Source: Gracilariopsis chorda
Lineage: Eukaryota > Rhodophyta > Florideophyceae > Gracilariales > Gracilariaceae
Assembly (NCBI GenBank): GCA_003194525.1
Contig: NBIV01000365.1
Span: forward strand, 1-51,378
Length of the DNA stretch: 51,378 nt
Reading direction: 5' to 3'
Shown here: in pieces, positions 31,976 to 41,929 of the stretch
How positions within the stretch are numbered: position 1 is the stretch's first letter
Layout: each line of letters begins with the position of its first letter
The notes under the pieces: model-generated
What the model saw: only the letters and a program-made list of their open reading frames with translations
Told to the model about the DNA's origin: nothing
Databases searched by the model: none
Translations under genes and position numbers: made by a program

Positions 31976-33370
31976 GTACTACCACACCCCAGCCGGAGAC
32001 TCTCAGACGTACCGACCCCGTCGGACTCACCGGCTCAGCCGGGTAATTCGGGCCTCTCAGCGCCCACCCCTACCACGCCCGCCCCCCTGGCGCGAATTTA
32101 TACCCGCCAGGCGGGGAATGTTATCCCTTATCCCGCCGCTCCGTCTAAGGAGGGGGAGGAGAACAGTCGTTTTCGAGGAACGCTATCGCCGTCGCGACGG
32201 GAAACACGGAACACTGACCGTGGAGCACGGAGTATGTCACACGACACTAATCCCCCGTTCTCGGGCAGTGCTGCGCATCAAGAACCAGACGCGCAGGCCC
32301 GGCAAAAGCGGCAATTATACCGTGCTACACGGGAGGTTGAAGCGCAACTACCGCACACCCCTGTCAGGGAAAAAGGCAGCCAAGCCGCAGTCGAAGCTTC
32401 AGGCCCTGGCGCGCAAGCGCCGGGAACGCCTCCCGTCGTCGACGGAATGGAAGCCTCCGCTCCGGGGAATAATTTGCGCCAACTTCCGCAACGCTGCGGC
32501 GAAGAACCGAGGAACTTGGGAAAAACGCGCGCCATCGCACGCTCGAAACCGGTCGTACCGGACGCTGCCCCTCCTCACGGAGACGGTGCACCGCGCTTAG
32601 CGGCAAGGCCTCTGAAAAGGGTGTCATTGGCACCTGCCCGGCACCCCCAAAGGGGAATTTTGACCAAAATACCAGTGTACCGTAGGTAGCCCCAGGCAAC
32701 CCGTCAGTAGCCGGGGACACCACGGCGTCGCCGGAACGTATGGTGCAGAGCGCTCGTGAACCTGGCAGGGAGACAGAACGCTTACCAATCACCGTGTCGC
32801 ACGGGACCCCGCAGGGGATGTCACAAACGCCGTTCCAGCATACGCGGCAAAGACCCTGCAAGCTCGCGGTTCGCGAAGAAGACCGCACTCGCGGAGTTCA
32901 AGTCCCCCGCCGACTGGCGGTTCGCCCGGTCTACCGTGATGACGAGAACAACGACGCTCCTCTGGGGAAGAACGTGGCGTTAAAAGAACGTGACGCCAAA
33001 CACCCTCTTGAGGGATATCCTCCCGCACGAGCAGCGGCCGCCACCACAGCGCACGGCAACGCCGGAGTTATCGCCGAACACCCTGCGAAGGGACATTATA
33101 CCGCACCGCGGGGAACCCTCACAAGGGAATAAAACCACCACCCGGCACGGGCGGCAGGTCTACGAACGAGAGTTCGTAGTAGACCGACTTATCGGACACA
33201 CCTGGGACCAGGATGGTATTCTACAATACCGCGTCCGCTAGTACGGATATGACCCCAGTGGGGATACGTGGGAGCCAATTGAACACCTCCCACGATCGCA
33301 GGTCCTGCGATACCACCGTCAAACGGGAACTGCAGCCCCAGCCACGCTGGTTAGTGCCCAAGTCGGGTAA
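31976..33370 (+). pseudogene. Element B Pol: about 400-residue linker and C-terminal chromodomain
   Basis: After the integrase module comes a Pro/Arg/Ala-rich, apparently disordered linker, with TAG at 32687-32689 (GAG in A) and further shifts. The chromodomain (EFVVDRLIGHTWDQDG, YGYDPSGDTWEPIEHLPRS) follows, interrupted by TAG 33239-33241 at the position of the conserved Trp. The stop is TAA 33368-33370, right after LVSAQVG; C ends LGMAQVG at the same point. A linker this long between integrase and chromodomain is unusual. Confidence 0.75.
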
Positions 33371-33557
33371 CGTTGCCGCGCGAGCGGAGGCAAATAAGAA
33401 AGGATAGCAAGGGAAAGTCCGTCCAAGACGGGGAATCCTAATTGGAAATCACCGTCTGAGACGGGAAAGATTACCTAGTGGAGCAGCAAGCTCCATACTA
33501 CACCACACTAACTGGCATAGCCAGGGAAGGAACACCAGGAAACTGGACAAAAGGGGC
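33371..33557. other. Spacer between convergent ORFs of element B, hairpin-rich
   Basis: It lies between the pol stop and the stop of the antisense ORF. It holds several perfect inverted repeats (for example CCGTC CAA GACGG near 33420 and CCGTCT GAG ACGG near 33450), and I see no gene. Confidence 0.5.
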
Positions 33558-35339
33558 TCACTCTTTGCGGTCGCTTGGGGCATAACCACCAGCGAGGCGG
33601 TAGGCCAACGCGTCCGCCATAGTGGTGACATCCCCAGATACCTCGGCAGCGCTCAGACCGGCACCCCGGAGAAAACGTGCGATGATCTCGTTTTCATTCG
33701 CCGTCACCCCGCTGGGGATAGAAGGTCCGGCACTCGCCGCCGAAGGGTCAGCAGCCGGCTCGGCCAGAGATACCCCCTCTGGGAAAGCTTCCGCGCTAGC
33801 GCCGGGTTCCTCTACGTCCATCTCCCCGGATTCTTCCGGTTCGTTATCGACCATTGGGTCATCCCCGCCGTATGCGCGGTAGTAGTCGTCAGAATCGACG
33901 TACCCCACAGGGTGGTCTTCCGGCACATGCCGGGGCGCATCGCGAAGCTCACGCGCCTCCTCGGAGGAAATTTCCCGGAACCCCTAGGGGTCGAAGTAGA
34001 TAAATACCCCGCAAGGGCGGTGTTTCTACCCAGTCCCGGACCACCGGTGTTACCGCTGCTGCCATCCAGATGACCACTTTGCTCCAGCGGGACCTCACTC
34101 CAGCTAACGCTGTCGATGTACCCAAGTAATTGGAGGACCTCTTCATTGTTGGCCTGGCCCCCAAGGGGGATGCGAAGATCCAAATTGCGGATCGCTGCCC
34201 GCACACGCAGTGGAAGGAACCAGAGACGAAACTGGTCGTACGCCTCGTTGAGGATATAAGCCGCAGCGCGAGCCGCCCACTCCGTAACCACTACGGACCA
34301 CAACCCCGACCGGGATCCTGCATGAGCAGCGAAACGAGGTACGTAAGTACCGGCAGGAGTTCTATGTAGCACCCCGGCAGGCTTCATGGAAGCGCCACCA
34401 CTCGGGGAGTGCTACATACTGACCTAGTCTGTGAGGCGGCGCAATCCGCTCTATCTCCACGTCTTGATACGGGATGAAATACCCGAATCGGGATCGCCAA
34501 CGCCGCTCGTAGCGGATGAATTTTTGGAGAAAGTTGGACCGGTATTGCCGGGGAAGATACCTGAACTCCGCCCGAATAATCTGTCGCTCCCAACAAAGGG
34601 CTTCTTGCCACGCTGTGGGGAAATTCCTCCAAGCGAGGGTCTCGAGGCGGAACAGGTTCTCGCCGTACCCAATCTCCCCGCGAGTGCGGAAGTGGCTAAC
34701 GTCGAAGCCAAACTCCGGTGGGACCGGTAAATCGAATGGAGCCCGGCTCTGCCGTTGGTAGGCCATGCGCGTCAACGCGGTCTGCGCCGCAGCGACGGTC
34801 TCGCCCGAATTCCTTCGGAGGTGGTGACGCGGAATCGCAATCCGGTGATGCCAATCCCACGATGTGGTGACTGCTCTGGGCAGATCCCCCGAAAGGGTGT
34901 CTGAGCCATCCGCATAAGCGGTGACCAATCTCTCATTGAGGACAGCGACCGGGTGAAACCACGGGGCAAGGCGCAGGCGCGACGCGTGATTCCGATTCAT
35001 CGGGTTGAGCCTCACCAGGGTGTTGTAGGTTGGCCAGTTGAATGCCGGAGCGGTTCCGGAGGATCCCACCGAAGGTGTTAGTGCGAAGGGATGGTCGGCT
35101 GCAGCAGCCACATTCCCCGGTTGTACCGGATGTCGATCGCCCTGAGGCAGGGGAACTGACCGGAAACCGGTGGTGTATCGCCCGAGAGGCCTCGGAGGTT
35201 GGCTGTGGTTGTTGATGTTGTTGTTGTTCATTTCTCCCTTTTCGAGGGTGGCTGTTGTTGTTGTTTGCGCGCTCGTTGACTCTGGTGTAGAGGGGTTTAC
35301 CGGAGAACCGGAGACAGAGCACGCGCTTTTATCACTCAT
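33558..35339 (-). pseudogene. Antisense ORF of element B, unknown family, two frameshifts
   Basis: It starts at ATG 35339, 57 nt from the 3' LTR, and runs against pol. Three frames in order (35339-34362, 34387-about 33990, 33926-33558) match consecutive parts of C's antisense ORF. Shared blocks include APWFHP, FDVSHFRTRGEIGYGENL, RAEFRYLPR, RSRFGYFIPYQ, EWAARAAAYIL, IRNLDLRIPLG and a late DDPMVD. The N-terminus is Ser/Thr/Asn-rich; the centre is rich in Arg and Trp and probably folded; the C-terminus is acidic then Ala-rich. I see no signal peptide, membrane span, zinc motif or known enzyme motif. Conservation across two diverged elements argues it is a real gene, broken here. Confidence 0.75.
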
Positions 35340-35383
35340 TTTCGTCTGGGAATCCTCCGCTTCCGCGGTCGTTTTCCCGTCTT

Positions 35384-35395
35384 AGGGGGGGGATA
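35384..35395 (+). other. Element B polypurine tract
   Basis: AGGGGGGGGATA directly precedes the 3' LTR and would prime plus-strand DNA synthesis. Confidence 0.8.
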
Positions 35396-36210
35396 TGAAG
35401 TGCAACGCCCTCAGGGAGGGATTCCTGGTACTTGATCGTTTTCCCGATATTATCAGTTGTGTAGTGTGTATATGAACTACGCCCCACAATGGTGGGTATG
35501 GACACGTGTGACATGGTTTTGGGTCAATTGGCGGTTGGCCACAGTAGTGGATGTTGCCACGAAATGTGAAGTATTTTAGTTGCTTTTAATTATTATTCTC
35601 ACACCCATTTCTGGGAAGCTAGTACTTAGCGCGACGGCGCACTGCCGTCGCACCAGTAAACCTTCCCCAACAAGGGACCCCAACCTGGGGAATTGGCTCT
35701 AGTTGTTACCGCTTGCGCGCGTGCTCTACTCCTCCTTGCAGGGAAACGCCGTGAACCACGGGACATCTAACCCCTTTGCACATCTGAAGAGGCCCATCCT
35801 TGGGAATATAATTGTTCCAATCACATTGGTGTTTCGCCCTGTATAGGGAGTCCTGTCCACCGGCATTGCCGTATTTGTTCGTCGCTCTCGCGACTCACCC
35901 TCGCCCAGTCTTCCTCCTTTCCCCCTTTCAAGGTAGTACATCCCGCTACCCGCGGCCCTTCCTGTGTGCACCCGCTCACACTTCCCCACTTACGTGGAAG
36001 CATACCTCTACTGAGGATCACACCCCGCTCACGCGGATACCGATTCTTCGCCTTCACCTCCCTGCGCAAGTCGCGACAGGTGTCCCCGGTCTTACAAACT
36101 GGCTTCGCCGTGACACCTCTTGGAGGGCTCTACCCAACTGAGTTCACCTCGTGAGAGGAAGATCCCGAACATCTTTCGGTGTTTTTCCCCTTTTGGGGCA
36201 TTGCACCACA
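35396..36210 (+). repeat. Element B 3' LTR (815 bp)
   Basis: TGAAGTGCAACG to TTGCACCACA. It carries CACGTG at 35503-35508 and the hairpin at 35631-35651. It agrees with A's 5' LTR at the sites where B's own 5' LTR differs. It is followed by TCTAG, the reverse complement of the CTAGA beside A's 5' LTR. Confidence 0.93.
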
Positions 36211-37770
36211 TCTAGTATTCTTCACGAACAGTTTTGAGTCTGTCTTTTGGCCTCCTTGGCATCTCAACGGAGCAGCTGTCCAAACGTGAGCCCACTTGAA
36301 GCATTTGCCAACTTGATAAGTACATTGTGCCGTCTTATTAGGTCTGTAAATTCCCCTTTTCGGGCTTTCTTCTTTTTTGGCCTTCTTTTGAGCCGGTTTG
36401 CAAAGTTTGGGCTTAATCCTCTTTGGACTTAAAAGACCCTTCGTTATGTAAATGACAGGACCCGGTGGAGGACCTACCAACTCTTTTCAGGCCATTCTTC
36501 CTGTCTTAGGCTGCTTTGGTAGTGCCTTTCCTTCAGCATCTCTCTTCTTAAACCTGACTACCACCTCCTCTTTGGTCTCTTTCGTGACTATACCCACTAT
36601 GTATTCTTTACCTTTTCCAGATTTTTTCGGTTTGTCCTCTTCTAAATTCATGTTTGTGCTATTTGCGGAGACCACAGGCTGTGGCATCTGCGGTCTAGAA
36701 CAACGAGTAGCTTCTGAGCGCGCTACCGTTTTACATTGTGTGCATCTAATATTTGTGTTTTGGTTCTTGTAACAGTAATTTGAAGCATGGATTGGCTTGT
36801 GAAAGGACGAATAGACGCGAAAATTTATATCCTCGTTCGACATTTTATTCTTCTTGACGAAGAGCGTGAATATGGTACCTTATAAATCAGATTCTTCACT
36901 TTGTTTTCCAGTGGCTCCAAAGTTTGTTCGGGACGATGGAGAATCCTCAGGGCATGAGTTTGTTTAGCATGTAATTTTTCCTTTCCCGGTAAAGGCTTGG
37001 CTGAAAATCTCTCGGCATTGAATATAGTCCAAAATGATACGTTTAAGCGACCAATAGACACTAACATCTTTAAAACACAAATAACAGGCCATGTTCATAT
37101 ATTTCTTGAATGCATTTCTCAGGAACTCGAACTTAGCTTCATTATTGAAATTAAAATTCTGAAAAGCGACACTCATATCTGTCAAGGAAAACGCTATGCC
37201 GAAACAAAGACTGCGCTCCATGGCTTTTAGAATGTATTCGTCTAGACTGACAACTCTAAAAAATTTTTCGATGGTAATTTGCTTCAAGTTAGCCTAATCA
37301 TATGCTTCTTTATTGAAATATTGCTTATATGTTTTATTATCGTTATAAAATTGTTACGGTTTTGTTGCCAAAGAAAGCAAGAGCCATGTTGCATTATCTG
37401 AATTATTCGTATTTATGCCTTTAATATTAGACAGGTACAAGAAGAAATTGACGTAGTCTGAGTCAGGTTCACCACTGAACACAATTGCTGAAGACAACGA
37501 AATCGTTTTGAAAAGGCACTCATGGAAAGTACCATGAAAGCAACGAAAGCACCTTGCGTCTCCCCCTCGGATGTGAAGGGGCGAGAGGCCGGTTCTTATT
37601 GACTTTGGCCCTCGGGCGAGATCGTCGGAGGGCGAATTAGATTTCTTTGTAGGAACTGGCGTGCCATACACGCCAGTAAGGCATGTCCACGTGGACAGCC
37701 TTTCTAACATTTTGTTATTCTTGTTTTCCAGTTCTGAAGTCCAGCGTGATGGGTCCTTTCCTGAGGACAC
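36211..37770 (-). pseudogene. Element E, gag half (decayed Ty3/gypsy)
   Basis: Minus-strand frames 37770-37354, 37287-36964, 36843-36487 and 36480 to the LTR edge at 36211 read as successive parts of a Gag. There is a SGEPDSDYVNFFLYLSN segment typical of the capsid N-domain, then EAKFEFLRNAF, then a Cys-rich region (CTQC, later CFKW) and basic stretches. The last frame reaches the LTR edge at a codon boundary and resumes without a shift at 8590-8594 in the pol half. No 5' LTR is evident between 37770 and the host gene. Confidence 0.6.
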
Positions 37771-37997
37771 CCTGTCTTAACGGGGTGCAAAATCTTAGCC
37801 CTTTACCTCTGGTAGCCGACCCAACACACACTTGATAGCCTGCCGGTTACGGTGCGCCCCTTCGACCATTTCGACACTCCTGCAGTCAGTTCCAGCAGTC
37901 TCCAATAACAAAACACTCGGGATCCCCCGACTGCTGTTTCTTGGTGTGCCAGAACCGCCGTTCCTCTCTGTTCTCCGACCGTAGAGCTTGCAGCACA
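37771..37997. promoter_or_regulatory. Presumed promoter and 5' leader of the deubiquitinase gene
   Basis: Only 227 bp separate the transposon gag remnant from the host start codon, so the promoter must be short or lie in transposon sequence. I see no clear TATA element. Confidence 0.35.
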
Positions 37998-39368
37998 ATG
38001 ACGGGCTCCCCCGTGACTGTATCAGTCAAGTGGAAGAAGGAGATCTTCACCGACATCCAGATCGATCCCGATGAAACCCCACAGGTCTTCAAGTCCCAGC
38101 TTTGGACACTAACAGGCGTTCCTCCAGAGCGTCAAACGATCATTGGTTTCAAAGGCGGAAAGCTCAAGGATGACGCCGAGTGGTCTGCGCTCGGCCTCAG
38201 GCCTAATATGAAGCTTATGCTACTGGGCACCCCGGATGAATCTCGGTTGGCTCCTCCCGCCGAGCTGCCCAAAGTCCGCAATGACTTGGACGTTGATGCT
38301 GACGACGAAAACTATCAACCTCCTGTCGCTGGCCCCCCAGGCCTGCTGAATCTTGGAAACACATGCTATATGAACTCTACTATTCAGTGTCTCAACGCAG
38401 TTCGCCCGTTGGTCAAATCGCTAACGACATATACCGGTCGCCCTGATGCGATGAACCCCGCGGAGAAGCTTGCCGCCGGCCTTCGTGAGGTTTTTGGGCG
38501 TCTTAAGGCCACAGATATTGCAAGCATTAATCCAATTAGGTTCTTGGCCGTTTTGCGCCAGGTCAACCCTCAGTTTGCTGAAAGAAACAACCGCGGCATT
38601 TTCATGCAACAGGACGCTGAAGAGTGCTGGGGAGAAATCCTATCTCGCCTTTCTACAGCCCTCAAACGCAATGGCGAGGAAAACCAAGTCGATAACCTGT
38701 TTGCGATCAAGATGCGCGGTGAAGACAAATGTGACGAATCTGAAGAGCGCATCAACAGACAGGAAACAGTTCGTGCCCTGAAGTGCCATATATCAAAATC
38801 TGTCAATCACCTTCCGCAGGGTATCAAAGAAGGTCTTGAGGAGAAGATCGAAAAACAAAGCGATGCATTAGAGCGCTCTGCGACATGGACTCGTACCAAT
38901 CGAATTGACACTCTGCCTCCGTTCCTTGTTGTTCAGTTTGTAAGGTTCTTTTGGAAGCCGACCGAAGGCGTAAAGGCAAAGATTCTGCGTAACGTCTCAT
39001 TTCCCGTCGTGCTTGACGTCTTTGATTTCTGTACCTCGGAGCTTCAAGAGAAACTTAGGGCCAAGCGTGACGCAGTGCGAGCACTCGAGTCTTCCTCTGA
39101 AACCACAAACACTGGTATCAGCGATGATGATGAAATTGTACCTGCAGAAACAGGGAACTACGAGTTGTGCGCAGTACTTACACACCAGGGAAGAGCGGCT
39201 GACTCCGGCCACTACGTTGCATGGGTGAAGGACTCTGGATCGAAATGGTACAAGTTCGACGATGATAAGGTGTCCATTCAAACGGAAGAAGATGTCAAGA
39301 AGCTTTCGGGTGGGGGTGATTGGCACATGGCGTACATGTGCCTGTACAGAGCAAAAAACACCGTGTAG
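37998..39368 (+). CDS. USP14: Ubiquitin carboxyl-terminal hydrolase of the USP14/Ubp6 type, 456 aa
   Basis: A proteasome-associated deubiquitinase that trims ubiquitin from substrates on the 26S particle. Residues about 5-78 form a ubiquitin-like domain (VSVKWKKEIF, then GFKGGKLKDD), the part that in this family binds the proteasome base. The USP catalytic domain begins GLLNLGNTCYMNSTIQCL with the nucleophile at Cys123, has the QQDAEECW box, and ends with the His box (GRAADSGHYVAWV, His405) and KWYKFDDD (Asp421 region). Length is slightly below human and yeast members (about 495). The ATG at 37998 is chosen because the domain starts there; the frame is open 57 nt upstream without another ATG. 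No introns are visible. Confidence 0.94.
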   Translation: MTGSPVTVSVKWKKEIFTDIQIDPDETPQVFKSQLWTLTGVPPERQTIIGFKGGKLKDDAEWSALGLRPNMKLMLLGTPDESRLAPPAELPKVRNDLDVDADDENYQPPVAGPPGLLNLGNTCYMNSTIQCLNAVRPLVKSLTTYTGRPDAMNPAEKLAAGLREVFGRLKATDIASINPIRFLAVLRQVNPQFAERNNRGIFMQQDAEECWGEILSRLSTALKRNGEENQVDNLFAIKMRGEDKCDESEERINRQETVRALKCHISKSVNHLPQGIKEGLEEKIEKQSDALERSATWTRTNRIDTLPPFLVVQFVRFFWKPTEGVKAKILRNVSFPVVLDVFDFCTSELQEKLRAKRDAVRALESSSETTNTGISDDDEIVPAETGNYELCAVLTHQGRAADSGHYVAWVKDSGSKWYKFDDDKVSIQTEEDVKKLSGGGDWHMAYMCLYRAKNTV

Positions 39369-39372
39369 TAAA

Positions 39373-40521
39373 CTAGGTATGTCTAAGAGCAACGAATCTA
39401 ACCACTGGGCGTCCGTCATCTAAAGTACATTCCTCATCTCGCAGTACTGTGAAGTTGTGTGCCTCACCAAATACCTCTCGCAGCTCACCTCGGCGCAGCA
39501 TTTGTGATTGTTTTGTTGGTGACCCGAACTTCTCACACCCGGTGAGAAAATGCTCATACACTATAATTCCACCTGGTAGAACGCCTTCATGCAGGATATC
39601 TAGCACTCCACGCCGCAAGAAACGCACAACTAGCATCACGCCAGATGCATGACTGCGCAAAAAAGCACGATCTTCAGAGAGATTTGCTCCGAACGTGCGG
39701 ACCAACGGGTAAACTTTGCCGCCAAGATGACAAGATGGTAGAAGCGGATGATACTGATTTCTCATGCAAAACTGGGTGGCTTTATTGATCAAGTTGGTAT
39801 CTCGATCCACAGCAGTGACGGAAAAGCCAGCGCCAGCAAGAAAAGCAGCATCACGTCCGCTACCGCAGCCAATATCAATCGCAGTTCGTGACGTATTTGC
39901 ATAGAAACGTGGTAATTCTTCAATCACAATAGGAGCGGGAGCCCATAACGCACGACTTGGGCCACTAGACTTGGGAAGATCTCTGACGTCCTTCTCATCA
40001 AGATGAATAGGAGTCGGATAACCTCGGCATTTCAGTTGTGTTGAAATACTATAGAATCTGTCCCAATCAACGATAACAGCTATATGCGGTTGCGTTGAAA
40101 CTGCTGGAAGTTCGTTTAGTCTCGACTCCACCCCAAATTCTTCGCTGAAGGGGAAATTTGATGCATATGCCACATGCTGCCTCACAAATTCCGTTTCAGA
40201 TCGGAGATCAAGTAAAGGAGGCTTTCGCTCTATCGGCAGATCTCTGAAGACAGTAATCCATTGGGACTTAGTCCATGAATTCTGTCTTTGGTCACTTGAA
40301 TTTCGTAACCCCATTCGTTGAAGACGACCGAAAGCTCGGAAAGGCAAGTAAAGCACTTGTTCTCCAGGACCTTTGTGTCGAAATGTCGTGCTGCGATCAC
40401 GACCAGCAGCTTTCCCATAGAAGGCGAGTACAAGGGTAGCAGCAACAGCGGCGACTAATGCAACAGAGCACGGTGAATGTCGTAAATGGGCGCTGACACA
40501 GCGACGGAAACGATCGCGTAA
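39373..40521 (-). CDS. Rhodanese-like plus class I SAM-dependent methyltransferase, start uncertain
   Basis: The frame is open from 40521 to TAG 39373-39375. The first part holds a hydrophobic stretch (ALVAAVAATLVLAFYG), possibly a membrane anchor or targeting signal. A rhodanese-like domain follows (PLLDLRSETEFVRQHV), apparently without the active-site Cys (IVDWDRF at that place). Then comes a methyltransferase with motif I AIDIGCGSGRDAAFL, an acidic VTAVDRD strand end, and PGGIIVYEHFL. The methyltransferase half resembles the TehB-like group; the substrate is unknown. No in-frame ATG occurs between 40521 and Met near 40314, so the true start may be in an upstream exon, or 40314 may be used. 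Its stop lies 4 bp from the USP14 stop. Confidence 0.78.
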   Translation of the reverse strand, partial: LRDRFRRCVSAHLRHSPCSVALVAAVAATLVLAFYGKAAGRDRSTTFRHKGPGEQVLYLPFRAFGRLQRMGLRNSSDQRQNSWTKSQWITVFRDLPIERKPPLLDLRSETEFVRQHVAYASNFPFSEEFGVESRLNELPAVSTQPHIAVIVDWDRFYSISTQLKCRGYPTPIHLDEKDVRDLPKSSGPSRALWAPAPIVIEELPRFYANTSRTAIDIGCGSGRDAAFLAGAGFSVTAVDRDTNLINKATQFCMRNQYHPLLPSCHLGGKVYPLVRTFGANLSEDRAFLRSHASGVMLVVRFLRRGVLDILHEGVLPGGIIVYEHFLTGCEKFGSPTKQSQMLRRGELREVFGEAHNFTVLRDEECTLDDGRPVVRFVALRHT

Positions 40522-40688
40522 TTAGGACATTGTCCGTTGTGCGCCAAAGGAGGCGAAAAGGTAGGTTTGAGGGCGTATTTATGAGCCCACAGCAGAGCAG
40601 AAGGGACTCAGTAAAAGCTCCATTGACCCAGTTGCCATTAACTCACATCCCTTGTTGAACTGGTAGCAATCGCTGTGCATTCGCAATT

Positions 40689-41230
40689 ATGGGAGCTGCT
40701 AACAACGCTGGGCCGATCAATTCGAAGCCAAATAAGCCGGAAGTGTTCAGCGGCAATCGTGATTTCCTGATTGTCAACACTTGGCTGTGCAAAGTAGATC
40801 AATAATTCAATCTTGTCCAGCTCTCTAACGGAAATGTGATACTGAGTGACGAGAATCGTATATCTTTTGCAACTACTTTCCTTACAGACACGGCCGCAAT
40901 TTGGTGGTACACGGATTTGAAGGCTAATGCTTTGCCTCACACGTAGGAAGAGTTTACTACAGCTATCAGACGCAGATTTGTTCCAGAAGACCATAAACGC
41001 CGTCCAAGCGACACTTTAGGTTCTTGCAAACAAGCAAAAAGTGTTACGGACTATTTTTCACGCTTTCGGAACATTGTTTTGACTGTTCCAGACATGAGCT
41101 CAAGATAAAAATGGAAAAAGTTTGTAAGTGGGCTAAAACCCAAAATTAAGTTCGACTTCCGTAAAGCAAACTGCTTCGAATTTGAAACAACCAAATAAAT
41201 TGCCATGCGTACTATAGCACAGTAGGAGGA
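40689..41230 (+). pseudogene. Element F Gag remnant (Ty3/gypsy)
   Basis: From ATG 40689 the frame reads KPEVFSGNRDFLIVNTWL, then TDTAAIWWYTDLKANALP and AIRRRFVPEDHKRR. After a shift it reads SVTDYFSRFRNIVLTVPDM and KWKKFVSGLKPKIKFD, the normal order of a gypsy capsid domain. Several stops and one frameshift interrupt it. It begins about 170 bp from the methyltransferase gene's 5' limit. Confidence 0.72.
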
Positions 41231-41929
41231 TCTTAGTTTTGGTGGTTCATCTATTGAAAGTCATTACGGTGGTTCTTCAAGTATCGAAACTCCTAAATTT
41301 ATGAAATGCGGCAAAACTAACGTTTAACAAAGTAGATTAATTATACAAAGCCTTGACCAGATAAAAAAAGGAATGACTGTTTCACTTGTCTTAAAACTTT
41401 GTTTCGTCTGTAAAAGCATCATAAGAGAAATACAGACTCTTTCTTCTTTGTCACTATATTTATTACTGATCTGATTGAATCCAATAATATGTAGTCTGAT
41501 AGCTTGGGAAACGAAAATATCCTTGCAATTTTTAAAAGAGAACTTAAAAAGAACTTTTTGTTTCAAACGCGACGGTTTCTGCCCAGAAACCTAGTGGTAC
41601 TGCTATTTCTATTTGTGATATAATCTTTTCTTGGACCGAAAGTTTAAATTACTTTTGGTTTATATTTTGAAAGATGATAGGTGTACTTTCAATGTTTTTT
41701 GGACAGTTTTGCGGAATGGTGCAAAGGCGAACTTCAATTTAAGCTTACTCTAATACACTTAAATCACTGTAAGTATTGTTCTGAAGAGATTGCGACTGAA
41801 CTTGCAAGTCGGACTGTTGAAGTCAGGAATCACATATTTACAGGAACATGAGTGGTTGTGGATTCTCGTTACGACGTTTTTTGGGTATGCTATCAATCGC
41901 TATGTAACATCCTGACACTGATAACCATC
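41231..41929 (+). other. Element F middle region, degraded
   Basis: AT-rich with many stops. A possible zinc-knuckle relic (CFTC near 41384) is the only hint of coding. By position it should hold the nucleocapsid and protease. Confidence 0.35.

Larger units (their letters stand above)
24839..36210 (+). mobile_element. Element B: full-length Ty3/gypsy chromodomain retrotransposon with an antisense ORF
   Basis: The order is 5' LTR, primer site, gag, zinc knuckle, protease, RT, RNase H, integrase, long linker, chromodomain, antisense ORF, polypurine tract and 3' LTR; total 11.4 kb. The immediate flanks do not match each other (CTTTT at 24834-24838, TCTAG at 36211-36215), and the two LTRs differ at many sites and in length (827 and 815 bp). 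Both are unusual for one insertion and fit a recombinant of two elements. Confidence 0.95.

Noticed and set aside
33558..35339. Envelope-like gene
   Set aside because: The orientation is antisense, and no signal peptide, transmembrane segment or furin-like site is visible in either copy.
24839..36210. Dating element B from the difference between its two LTRs
   Set aside because: The two LTRs appear to come from different insertions joined by recombination, so their divergence does not measure the age of one insertion.
40230..40445. Alternative N-terminus of the methyltransferase gene (MGKLLVVIAARHF frame)
   Set aside because: It is in another frame and overlaps the open in-frame extension; I could not find a splice arrangement joining it convincingly.
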